Shown: one piece after another, positions 1-6,957 of the stretch | How the letters are laid out: each line of letters starts with the position of its first letter | How positions within the stretch are numbered: the first letter of the stretch is position 1 | From: an uncultured Muribaculaceae bacterium | Lineage (GTDB): Bacteria > Bacteroidota > Bacteroidia > Bacteroidales > Muribaculaceae | Direction of reading: 5' to 3' | NCBI GenBank assembly: GCA_910583775.1 | Contig: CAJTYD010000042.1 | Span: forward strand, 1 to 25,742 | Length of the DNA: 25,742 bases | Position numbers and translations under genes: made by a program | The notes under the pieces: model-generated | Told to the model about the DNA's origin: nothing | The model's database searches: none | What the model saw: only the letters and a program-made list of their open reading frames with translations

Positions 1-64
1 CATCGGAGTATTAAAGATATGCATCAGACTATAAGCTTAACGCACCACTAATGATTGCACATCC

Positions 65-78
65 CTAATTACTAATTG
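65..78 (-). repeat. Heptamer repeat (NAATTAG)x2 at tatC 3' end
   Basis: On the minus strand this reads CAATTAG TAATTAG. It belongs to the same 7-bp repeat family as 1244-1278, 5926-5953, 8730-8750 and 11397-11410. Here the repeat is inside the tatC frame and provides its stop codon. Bases 1-64 downstream hold no gene I can support. Confidence 0.75.
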
Positions 79-883
79 CCAAAACGGCTTTGGTACGGGC
101 GGTGATCACTATCGAGAGGAGGTAGAGAAGCCACATCGGGAAGGCGACGAGCAGGAGGGTGACGGCGTCGGAAGTCGGAGTGATGATCGCCGCTAAGAAG
201 AGGATGACCACAACGGCGTGCTTGTGGTAGCGGCGCAGAAAGTCGGCTTTCAGGAAGCCGAAGCGCGCGAAGAGCCACGCCAGCACGGGCATCTCGAAGG
301 CGAGTCCCATCCATAGCGAGAGCGTGACCAGCGTGGAGATATACGACTCGAGAGAGATCATGTTCACAACCGAGACATCCACCTGATAGGAGGCCAAAAA
401 CCTGAACGTCAACGGAAAAATAAGGAAATAACTCAGCGCCACGCCGAGCATGAACATGACGTATCCGCCGGCGACCATGCGTGAGAAACAACGCTGTTCG
501 TTGGAGTAAAGCGCGGGGGTTATGAAGCGGAAAATCTCATAGAGGATATAGGGAGAGGCCAGGATGAAGCCCATAGTGAAGGCCATGCGCACGTGTATGA
601 GGAACTGCCTCGCCAGCTCGGTGTTGATGAGCTGCGGGGTGAAGTTCTCGAGCGTGCCGCCGGTGAGGGCGGCGGCGCGACCGAAGAGACTGTATGTGAG
701 GAAATCGGGCGAGCCGGGCGCAAGAATGATGGCGAAAAGACGGTCCTTGAAGCAGAAGGCCACGATGGCGAAGAGGAGTGTGACCACGAAAACGCGCACC
801 AGCACCTTCCTCAGCTCGTCGAGATGGTCCCAGAAAGACATGGTCTTTCCGTCACCGCCCGCATTGACATTCTCTTTGCTCAC
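65..883 (-). CDS. tatC: Sec-independent (Tat) protein translocase subunit TatC
   Basis: TatC is the polytopic inner-membrane receptor of the twin-arginine translocase; it binds the RR signal of folded cargo and recruits TatA. The 272-residue product has the family's usual length. It opens with the TatC-like FWDHLDELRK segment (about residues 17-26) and has several hydrophobic segments, including the conserved region around ASPYILYEIFRFITPAL. The start is GTG at 881-883, overlapping the tatA stop in a GTGA arrangement, which suggests translational coupling. The last codons (ATTAGTAATTAG) come from a two-unit copy of the 7-bp repeat found elsewhere in the window, so the stop codon lies in repeat DNA. 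It is the last gene of a minus-strand operon whose first two genes encode apparent Tat substrates. The assignment is secure. Confidence 0.96.
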   Translation of the reverse strand: MSKENVNAGGDGKTMSFWDHLDELRKVLVRVFVVTLLFAIVAFCFKDRLFAIILAPGSPDFLTYSLFGRAAALTGGTLENFTPQLINTELARQFLIHVRMAFTMGFILASPYILYEIFRFITPALYSNEQRCFSRMVAGGYVMFMLGVALSYFLIFPLTFRFLASYQVDVSVVNMISLESYISTLVTLSLWMGLAFEMPVLAWLFARFGFLKADFLRRYHKHAVVVILFLAAIITPTSDAVTLLLVAFPMWLLYLLSIVITARTKAVLAISN

Positions 884-1086
884 TTCTTAGCCTTCTCCTG
901 ATCCTCATCGGGTTTCACCTCAAGGTCTTTCTCGATGCCGTTGATGCCCTCCTTGAAGGAGCGGACGCCCTTGCCGAGGCCCTTCATGAGCTCGGGGATC
1001 TTGCGGCCACCGAAGAAAAGGAGAATCACGAGAGCGATCACGAGAAGCTCCTGGATGCCCACACCACCTAAAAATAAAAGATTCAT
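880..1086 (-). CDS. tatA: Twin-arginine translocase subunit TatA/E
   Basis: TatA is the small pore-forming subunit of the Tat translocase. The 68-residue protein has one N-terminal transmembrane helix (about residues 10-25), the FGGRKIPELMKGLGKG hinge/amphipathic helix typical of TatA, and a charged, lysine-rich tail. No separate tatB is visible, so this is probably a TatAC-type system. The stop overlaps the tatC start by four bases. A 200-bp gap containing a composite repeat separates it from the reductase gene upstream. I saw no canonical -7 element directly in front of it. Confidence 0.95.
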   Translation of the reverse strand: MNLLFLGGVGIQELLVIALVILLFFGGRKIPELMKGLGKGVRSFKEGINGIEKDLEVKPDEDQEKAKK

Positions 1087-1135
1087 AGTCGTAATTGTTG
1101 AAGTTGTAAAGTTAATAAATTAAATTAGAAAAATC

Positions 1136-1278
1136 GGGATTAATCAGGATTAATCAGGATTAACCGAGATTCTCGGTAAATTCGAGATTCTCGAGGTTCT
1201 AGAGATTCTCGAGAATCTCGACATAAATCCCTCCGGCAGCAGCCCAATTGCTAATTTCTAATTGCTAATTCCTAATTG
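1136..1278 (-). repeat. Composite intergenic repeat, copy 1 (9-mer array, core, five heptamers)
   Basis: This lies between the reductase stop and the tatA start. On the plus strand it begins with GGATTAATCA-type and GAGATTCTC-type units of about 9 bp. These include an 18-bp perfect palindrome, GAGATTCTCGAGAATCTC (1202-1219). A core with ATAAATCCCTCCGGC follows. It ends in five 7-bp units (1244-1278), read on the minus strand as CAATTAG, GAATTAG, CAATTAG, AAATTAG, CAATTGG. The 32-nt core at 1219-1250 matches 5901-5932 at 29 positions. I do not recognise a named repeat family. Confidence 0.8.
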
Positions 1279-1286
1279 CCAAAGGC

Positions 1287-2681
1287 TTACGCATTTTGGC
1301 GGAGGCGCTCGGTGACGTCGCTGATGCGCTGCATCTCGGCGGGGATATCGATGCCCTGCGGGCAATGCTCGACACATTTGCGGCATCCGACACAGCGGTC
1401 GGCCTGGCGCTCGGGAGCGACGGCACGGTCGAGGCTAACCAGATATGCGCGGCGGGCGCGGCGCCATTCGGCATCCTGATTTCCCTCGGGCACGTTGCCC
1501 TCGTTGACACATTTGTTATAATGCATCAGCACGCCCGGGATGTCGAGACCGTATGGACAGGGCATACAGTATTTGCAGTCGTTGCAGGGAACGGTAGGAT
1601 ACTGCATCATCAGGTCGGCCGTCCGGTAGAGGAACTCGTTTTCCTCAGCCGTGAGCGGTTTGAGGGGGCAGAAGGAGCGGAGATTGTCCTCGAGATGCTC
1701 CATATATGTCATGCCGCTCAGCACGGTGAGCACACCGGGATGGGAGCCGGCGAAGCGGAAGGCCCATGAGGCGACGCTGCGTTCCGGCTCGCGCTCCTTG
1801 AGACGTGCCAGCACATGGTCGTTCACCTTCGAGAGGCGGCCGCCGAGCAGCGGCTCCATGATCACGGCGGGGATGCCGCGCTTCTCGAGCTCGCCGTAGA
1901 GATATTCGGCGTTTGTATTGCGCGGATTGATCTCCGAGGCATGTTTCCAGTCGAGATAATTGAGCTGTATCTGCACGAAATCCCATTTATATTTGTCGTG
2001 GTTCTCGAGAAGCCAGTCGAAAACCTTCACATCGCCATGATAGGAGAAGCCGAGGTTGCGGATTCGTCCGGCCTCGCGCTCGGCGAGCAGAAAATCGAGC
2101 ACACCGTTGTCGAGATAACGGGCATGAAGGGTCTCCATGCCGTCATCGCCCATGCCCACGCCGTGAAGAAGGAGATAATCGATATGGTCGGTCTTGAGAT
2201 ATCGAAGGGAGTCGTTATACATCTTAACAGACGCCTCTCGGCTCCAGGTTTCGGGCGCGAAGTTTGAGAGCTTCGTGGCGATGAAATAGCTGTCGCGGGG
2301 ATGACGGCTGAGCGCGATGCCCGTAGCCTCCTCGGAGCGGCCCTTGCAATAGGCCGGCGACGTATCGAAATAGTTTACGCCATGCTTCAGAGCTTTGTCG
2401 ACAAGACGGTTGATCATATCCTGGTCGAGAGTCTGGTCATCGTCGGGAAGAGTAGGCCAGCGCATGCATCCATAGCCCAAGAGGGAGACCTTCTCGCCGG
2501 TTTTTGGATTCTGACGCATCGTCATCTTATCGGTCGGGATAGGGGAATCGGATGCCGGGGCATCCTCGGGAGCCGCTTTCTTCTTTGGAGCGCAACCCGC
2601 GATAACGAGAGAAGCGGCGGCCGTTCCGGCTCCTACGGTCTTGAGGAAAGAACGGCGCGATATATCTTTGTTATTTTTCAT
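1287..2681 (-). CDS. Tat-exported aldo/keto reductase lipoprotein with C-terminal 4Fe-4S domain
   Basis: This is a 464-residue aldo/keto reductase that is probably periplasmic and membrane-anchored. The start at 2681 gives an ideal Tat signal: R9-R10 in SRRSFLK, a hydrophobic stretch, then lipobox VIAGC with Cys30. An upstream in-frame ATG at 2756 would bury the signal and is not used here. The reductase fold shows the D106-Y111-K137-H173 catalytic tetrad (FDTSPAY, ATK, LLHG). The C-terminus carries two ferredoxin-like cysteine sets: CNDCKYCMPCP (about 366-376) and CVGCRKCVEHCP (about 430-441). It starts 31 bp after the NapH/NapG-like gene, and the tat genes follow. Inference: quinol-derived electrons pass through the upstream iron-sulfur protein to this enzyme. 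The substrate is unknown, and whether NAD(P)H is used outside the cytoplasm is unclear. Confidence 0.88.
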   Translation of the reverse strand: MKNNKDISRRSFLKTVGAGTAAASLVIAGCAPKKKAAPEDAPASDSPIPTDKMTMRQNPKTGEKVSLLGYGCMRWPTLPDDDQTLDQDMINRLVDKALKHGVNYFDTSPAYCKGRSEEATGIALSRHPRDSYFIATKLSNFAPETWSREASVKMYNDSLRYLKTDHIDYLLLHGVGMGDDGMETLHARYLDNGVLDFLLAEREAGRIRNLGFSYHGDVKVFDWLLENHDKYKWDFVQIQLNYLDWKHASEINPRNTNAEYLYGELEKRGIPAVIMEPLLGGRLSKVNDHVLARLKEREPERSVASWAFRFAGSHPGVLTVLSGMTYMEHLEDNLRSFCPLKPLTAEENEFLYRTADLMMQYPTVPCNDCKYCMPCPYGLDIPGVLMHYNKCVNEGNVPEGNQDAEWRRARRAYLVSLDRAVAPERQADRCVGCRKCVEHCPQGIDIPAEMQRISDVTERLRQNA

Positions 2682-2712
2682 TGTCGTCAGGATTTGTTTT
2701 TCAGGATTCCGT

Positions 2713-4272
2713 TCAGATAGTCTTGTGGCGTTCGATGCCTTCCACGTAGATAGCACTGAAAGGACGGGCGGGGCAGAGATGCTCGCAGGCGCCGCAGCCT
2801 ATGCATCGCTCATCGTTAACGGCCGGAATCTTCGGCGAATTCTCGTCGCCCGGCACTGAAGGCACCATCAGGATGGCGCCAGAGGGACAGTGGCGCGCGC
2901 AGTTTCCGCATTCCACGCCGTCGGTAGTGACAAGACAGTTTTCCTTGACCCAGACGGCACGACCGATCTTTACCGAAGATTTCTCCTCCCGCGAAATTTC
3001 GCGGATCGCACCTGCAGGGCATACTTCGGAACACTTGGTGCATTCCGGGCGGCAGTGTCCGCGCTCGTATGAGCATTCGGGCTGCATCAGATGCTCCGGA
3101 TCGGAAGAGGGACGCAACACGCCGTTGGGGCAGACCGAGACACAGAGCTGGCAGCCGGTACAACGGTCGCGCAGGTTGTCGAGGCTCAACGCACCGGGAG
3201 GCACTATCGGTGTCTTACGCCGAGGAACCTTCTTGTCGACGATAGCGGCCAGACCGCCGTCCACTTTCTTCTCCTGAGCGCCGAGAGTGGCGGCTGCCGT
3301 TACGGCGACGACGCCGGTGAGGAATCCGCGACGACCCTTGTCGGGAGCGGCCTCCTTCACCTGATTCTGCGAGGCGCCTGCGACAGCGGGCTCAGCCTCC
3401 TTCATCCCCTCGACCACCAGAGCGTCGTTGGGAGCCATGGTCATGCTCTTGCGGGGATGGATATATTTGATTGCGTGCTGGCTGCAGTTTTCAAGGCAGT
3501 CGAAGCAGGCCACGCAGCGGGAGTAGTCGATCTCATGAGCCTTGCTATTGATGCAGGCGGCTTTACAGCGGCGTCCGCAGAGACCGCAGTCGACACATTT
3601 GGAAGTATCGATCACAGGCTTGAACCAGGAGTATTTCGCAAGGAAACCGAGGAAAGTGCCGACAGGGCAGACAGTGTTGCAATAGGTGCGGCCATTACGC
3701 CAGGCGAGCACCGCGACAGCCACGAAAGTCACGGCGGCGATCACGAATGTAGGTATATTGCGGATCCAAACCTCCTTGCGGTAGAACGTATAGCTTTCGG
3801 CGCGTTCGGCGAAGTAGGCGAATATGTTGTTGATCCAGTCGTAGACAGGGGCGAAGAGGTTGGAGACGATACGGCCGTATGAGCTATAAGGCGCCAGCAA
3901 GGCCACCACCGAGCCGATTCCGAGGATGGCGGCGAGGGCGAAGATGCCGATCATGGTATATCTGAGCCAGGAGATCGCCGGGGAGTAGGAATAGCGGTTG
4001 CGGTGCTTACGGCCGAGGCGGCCGAGGCGGCCGAACATATCCTGCAAGACGCCCAGCGGACAGATCACCGAGCAATAGACTCTGCCGAACACGAGCGTGA
4101 GAGCGAGCAGGAGGACAAGCACGCCTAAATTAAGCGAGAACAAGGCGGGAAGAAACTGGATCTTCGCCGTCCATCCGAGCCAGGCGTGGATGGTTCCTGT
4201 GAAGTCGAGAAACAACAAAGTCACGGCAGCCCAGAAAAGGAGGGCGAGCGTAATACGGATTTTTCGTAGCAT
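2713..4272 (-). CDS. NapH/NapG-like fused membrane-periplasm 4Fe-4S protein with internal Tat signal
   Basis: The 519-residue protein (start 4272; the longer frame to 4323 lacks support) appears to be a fusion. Residues 1 to about 300 resemble NapH/YccM membrane ferredoxins. They have about four transmembrane segments, two CxxxCP motifs (CSVICP, CNTVCP) and two cytoplasmic 4Fe-4S sets (CVDCGLCGRRC, CVACFDCLENC). An alanine-rich linker then leads to KGRRGFLTG with Arg314-Arg315 and a hydrophobic stretch, which is a Tat-like signal inside the protein. The C-terminal part resembles NapG-type periplasmic ferredoxins, with CTGCQLCVSVCP, CTKCSEVCP, CGNCARHCP and CIGCGACEHLCP. Inference: it oxidises menaquinol and moves electrons across the membrane to the Tat-exported reductase encoded next. 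It is the first gene of the operon, with a promoter at 4342-4373. Confidence 0.85.
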   Translation of the reverse strand: MLRKIRITLALLFWAAVTLLFLDFTGTIHAWLGWTAKIQFLPALFSLNLGVLVLLLALTLVFGRVYCSVICPLGVLQDMFGRLGRLGRKHRNRYSYSPAISWLRYTMIGIFALAAILGIGSVVALLAPYSSYGRIVSNLFAPVYDWINNIFAYFAERAESYTFYRKEVWIRNIPTFVIAAVTFVAVAVLAWRNGRTYCNTVCPVGTFLGFLAKYSWFKPVIDTSKCVDCGLCGRRCKAACINSKAHEIDYSRCVACFDCLENCSQHAIKYIHPRKSMTMAPNDALVVEGMKEAEPAVAGASQNQVKEAAPDKGRRGFLTGVVAVTAAATLGAQEKKVDGGLAAIVDKKVPRRKTPIVPPGALSLDNLRDRCTGCQLCVSVCPNGVLRPSSDPEHLMQPECSYERGHCRPECTKCSEVCPAGAIREISREEKSSVKIGRAVWVKENCLVTTDGVECGNCARHCPSGAILMVPSVPGDENSPKIPAVNDERCIGCGACEHLCPARPFSAIYVEGIERHKTI

Positions 4273-4341
4273 GATGAGGTTTTTTCGAACTTTGATTAAA
4301 AGTATGATCAAACGCTTGACCAAAAGTTTAAATCTCTTTTA

Positions 4342-4373
4342 CAAATATAGCTCAAATTCAGGGCAAAAACCAA
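4342..4373 (-). promoter_or_regulatory. Bacteroidetes-type promoter for the iron-sulfur/tat operon
   Basis: On the minus strand a -7 element TATATTTG (4342-4349) matches TAnnTTTG, and a TTG (4371-4373) lies 21 bp upstream. Transcription would start near 4337, about 65 nt before the first gene. Confidence 0.55.
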
Positions 4374-4393
4374 CATAGTTAAGGAGAATTAAC

Positions 4394-4421
4394 AAAAAAA
4401 AGCCCGGAAATCCGGGCTTTT
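4394..4421 (-). terminator. Rho-independent terminator of pgi
   Basis: A 10-bp perfect stem, AAAAGCCCGG (4398-4407) with CCGGGCTTTT (4412-4421), has a 4-nt loop. On the minus strand it is followed by an unbroken T run (complement of 4394-4401). It lies about 55 bp past the pgi stop and may work in both directions. Confidence 0.88.
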
Positions 4422-4474
4422 GGTAAATATTTCAGTAAAATCTGTAAACTCAGAGAGTCTGCCGGAGCGCCGGA

Positions 4475-5779
4475 TCAATATCCGGGCTTGTGGAGAAGCT
4501 TGAACATATTGCGTTTGTAAGCCTCCACGCCGGGCTGGTTGAACGGGTTTACGCCAAGCATATAGCCGCTGATTCCGCAGGCTTTCTCGAAGAAATAGAT
4601 GAGCTGACCGAGCGAATACTCGTCGATTGCCGGAATCTCGATGCGCATGTTTGGCACGCCGCCCTCCACATGAGCCATCTTTGTTCCGAGCTCAGCCATC
4701 TTGTTGACCTCGTCGATGCGCTTGCCGGCAAGATAATTGATGCCGTCAAGGTTTTCGGCGTCCATAGGCACCCGATGGTCGATCGCGGGCTTTCTGACAG
4801 AAATCACGGTCTCGAAGATGGTGCGCTCGCCATCCTGAATCCACTGGCCCATGGAGTGGAGGTCGGTTGTGAAGTCGACGGAAGCGGGGAATATACCCTT
4901 ACCGTCCTTACCCTCGCTTTCGCCGTAGAGCTGCTTCCACCATTCCGAAACGTAATGGAGCTTAGGATCGAAATTGACAAGGATCTCAGTCTTCTTACCG
5001 CTAAGATACAAGGCGTTACGCATACGGGCGTAAATCTGCGAAGGATTCTCAGCAGAAGCGTGAAGCGTAGTGCGCTCCATATCGGCGGCTCCGGCGAGAA
5101 GTTTCTTGATGTCGTGGCCTGCGACAGCGATGGGAAGGAGGCCTACGGGAGTGAGGACAGAGAAGCGGCCGCCTACATTATCGGGGATCACGTAGGTCTC
5201 ATAGCCCTCCTGATCGGCCATCTGACGGAGAGCGCCTTTCTTCTCGTCGGTAATGGCGACGATAAGGTTTTTGGCGGCATCCTTGCCTGCCTGTTTCTCA
5301 AGCTGTTCCTTGAGAAGGCGGAATGCTATGGCGGGCTCGGTGGTAGTTCCGGACTTGGAGATGACAATAATACCGAATTTCTTGCCTTCGAGGAGCTTCT
5401 GAAGCTCGGCGAGATAATCCTCGCCTATATTCTGACCGGCGTAAAGCACCTTCGGCTCTTTGGGCTTAGGAGCATAGAAATCGGCAAAGCTGTCGGCGAG
5501 GGCATAATTCACGGCCTTTGCGCCGAGATAGCTTCCGCCGATGCCAACGCAGACCACGTAGTCGCAGTTCTCGCGGAGGCGGGCTGCGGTGGCGTTTATA
5601 CTGTCGACAAGCGATTCAGGGGTTTTCGATGGGAGATCGAGCCATCCGAGGAAGTCGTTGCCTGCGCCCGAGCCCTCCTCAAGGGTAACGATAGCCTCGT
5701 TGGCCTTTGCCTCGAGATCTTTATACTGTTTTTCAGCGAAATACAACGCATCCTGGATGTTTAATTCAATTGTCTTCAT
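4475..5779 (-). CDS. pgi: Glucose-6-phosphate isomerase
   Basis: Pgi interconverts glucose-6-phosphate and fructose-6-phosphate in the cytoplasm. The 434-residue product contains the sugar-phosphate-binding region GIGGSYLGAKAV, the signature around DNVGGRFSVLTPVG, and the C-terminal signature GVNPFNQPGVEAYKR. The start at 5779 (MKTIELNI) is preferred over the upstream in-frame ATG at 5812, which would add a poorly supported leader. It follows gpsA after 176 bp filled by composite repeat copy 2. I saw no canonical promoter there, so transcription from lysS is likely. A strong terminator lies downstream. Confidence 0.97.
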   Translation of the reverse strand: MKTIELNIQDALYFAEKQYKDLEAKANEAIVTLEEGSGAGNDFLGWLDLPSKTPESLVDSINATAARLRENCDYVVCVGIGGSYLGAKAVNYALADSFADFYAPKPKEPKVLYAGQNIGEDYLAELQKLLEGKKFGIIVISKSGTTTEPAIAFRLLKEQLEKQAGKDAAKNLIVAITDEKKGALRQMADQEGYETYVIPDNVGGRFSVLTPVGLLPIAVAGHDIKKLLAGAADMERTTLHASAENPSQIYARMRNALYLSGKKTEILVNFDPKLHYVSEWWKQLYGESEGKDGKGIFPASVDFTTDLHSMGQWIQDGERTIFETVISVRKPAIDHRVPMDAENLDGINYLAGKRIDEVNKMAELGTKMAHVEGGVPNMRIEIPAIDEYSLGQLIYFFEKACGISGYMLGVNPFNQPGVEAYKRNMFKLLHKPGY

Positions 5780-5811
5780 AATTGGGTAATATTTAATTGA
5801 AAGAGTTATCA

Positions 5812-5953
5812 AGATTTTCGGGATTAACCGAGCTTCCCGAGTTTCTCGAGATTCTCGATTTTGCCGAGATTCTCGAGGTCCTGGAGATTCTCGAGAATCT
5901 CGATATAAATCCCTCCGGCGTCAGCCCAATTGCTAATTCCTAATTGCTAATTG
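5812..5953 (-). repeat. Composite intergenic repeat, copy 2 (9-mer array, core, four heptamers)
   Basis: It has the same architecture and orientation as the copy at 1136-1278. There is a degenerate 9-bp array of CTCGAGAAT-like units, the 18-bp palindrome GAGATTCTCGAGAATCTC at 5884-5901, the ATAAATCCCTCCGGC core, and four heptamers at 5926-5953. It begins 3 bp after the gpsA stop and ends at the pgi leader. Confidence 0.8.
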
Positions 5954-5955
5954 CC

Positions 5956-6957
5956 TTAGGCGAAGCTCTCGCCGATGGCTTCGAGGGCCACGCGGGGGCT
6001 CCGGCGCCCGTAGAGGATCCGATAGACGGCGTCGAGGATCGGCATCCTCACCCCGGGGCCGTCTGCGTTGATCTGGTGGATGCACTTGGTGCCGTAGTAA
6101 CCCTCGGCCACCATTGCCATCTCCATGATCGCCGCCGTCACGCTGGAGCCCTTTCCGATCATCGAACCGAAATTGTGGTTTCGCGAGAATCGGCTGTAGG
6201 CCGTCACGAGCAGATCGCCTAAGTAGGCGGAGCGGCAGATGTCGCGACCCGGCATCGGGGAGATTGCGTCGATGAAGCGGGCCATCTCGCGGATGGCGTT
6301 GCTCACCATCATGGCCACGAAATTGTCTCCGGCCTTCATGCCGGAGATGATTCCGGCGGCGATGGCGTAGACGTTCTTGAGCACCGCCCCGTATTCGATA
6401 CCCTCGACATCGGCGGAGATGATGGTGCGCATCTTCTTGCCTCGTATCAGCTCTGCGAAAGCCTCGCTGCGCTGGGTGTCGTGGCATCCGATTGTGAGAT
6501 AACTCATCCTCTCGAGTGCCACCTCCTCGGCGTGACAGGGACCGCCGATGACGAGCAGCCTCTCCTCGCTGACGCCGAAACACCCGGCGAGCCAGTCGGT
6601 GACAATGACATTCTCATCCGGCACTATTCCTTTCACCGCCGAGACCACATTCTTGCCGCTGATGTCGACCGAAAGCTTACCCATCGTCTCCTTCAGATAA
6701 GGGGAGGGGACGGCGAGAACCAGCGTGTCGGCCTGGGAACAGACAAGGTCGATGTCGTCGGAGAAGTCAATGCGGGCCGTGTCGAAACTCACATCACTGA
6801 GGTAGACGGGGTTACGTCGGTAGCGTATGAAGTCGTCGATACGGTCGCGCCGATGCACAAACCAACCGATACGGTCGCAGTTATAGAGCAGCAGCTTGGC
6901 CAGCGCCGTGGCCCAGCTTCCATTACCAATAACAGCGACCTTCCCCATTTCGTTCAT
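5956..6957 (-). CDS. gpsA: NAD(P)-dependent glycerol-3-phosphate dehydrogenase
   Basis: GpsA reduces dihydroxyacetone phosphate to sn-glycerol-3-phosphate for phospholipid synthesis. The 333-residue protein has the N-terminal Rossmann motif VAVIGNGSWATALAK, the segment VVSAVKGI, GGPCHAEEVA, and the catalytic lysine region YGAVLKNVYAIAAGI. NFVAMMVSNAIREMARF and GDLLVTAYSRFSRN are also typical of the family. The start ATG (6955-6957) shares a base with the lysS stop (TAATG), so translation is probably coupled. A second Met three codons in is possible. The stop is followed within 3 bp by heptamer repeats. Confidence 0.96.
   Translation of the reverse strand: MNEMGKVAVIGNGSWATALAKLLLYNCDRIGWFVHRRDRIDDFIRYRRNPVYLSDVSFDTARIDFSDDIDLVCSQADTLVLAVPSPYLKETMGKLSVDISGKNVVSAVKGIVPDENVIVTDWLAGCFGVSEERLLVIGGPCHAEEVALERMSYLTIGCHDTQRSEAFAELIRGKKMRTIISADVEGIEYGAVLKNVYAIAAGIISGMKAGDNFVAMMVSNAIREMARFIDAISPMPGRDICRSAYLGDLLVTAYSRFSRNHNFGSMIGKGSSVTAAIMEMAMVAEGYYGTKCIHQINADGPGVRMPILDAVYRILYGRRSPRVALEAIGESFA

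Noticed and set aside
4490..5764. 424-codon open frame on the plus strand opposite pgi
   Set aside because: Antisense shadow of a clear pgi gene; no family motifs, start region or promoter.
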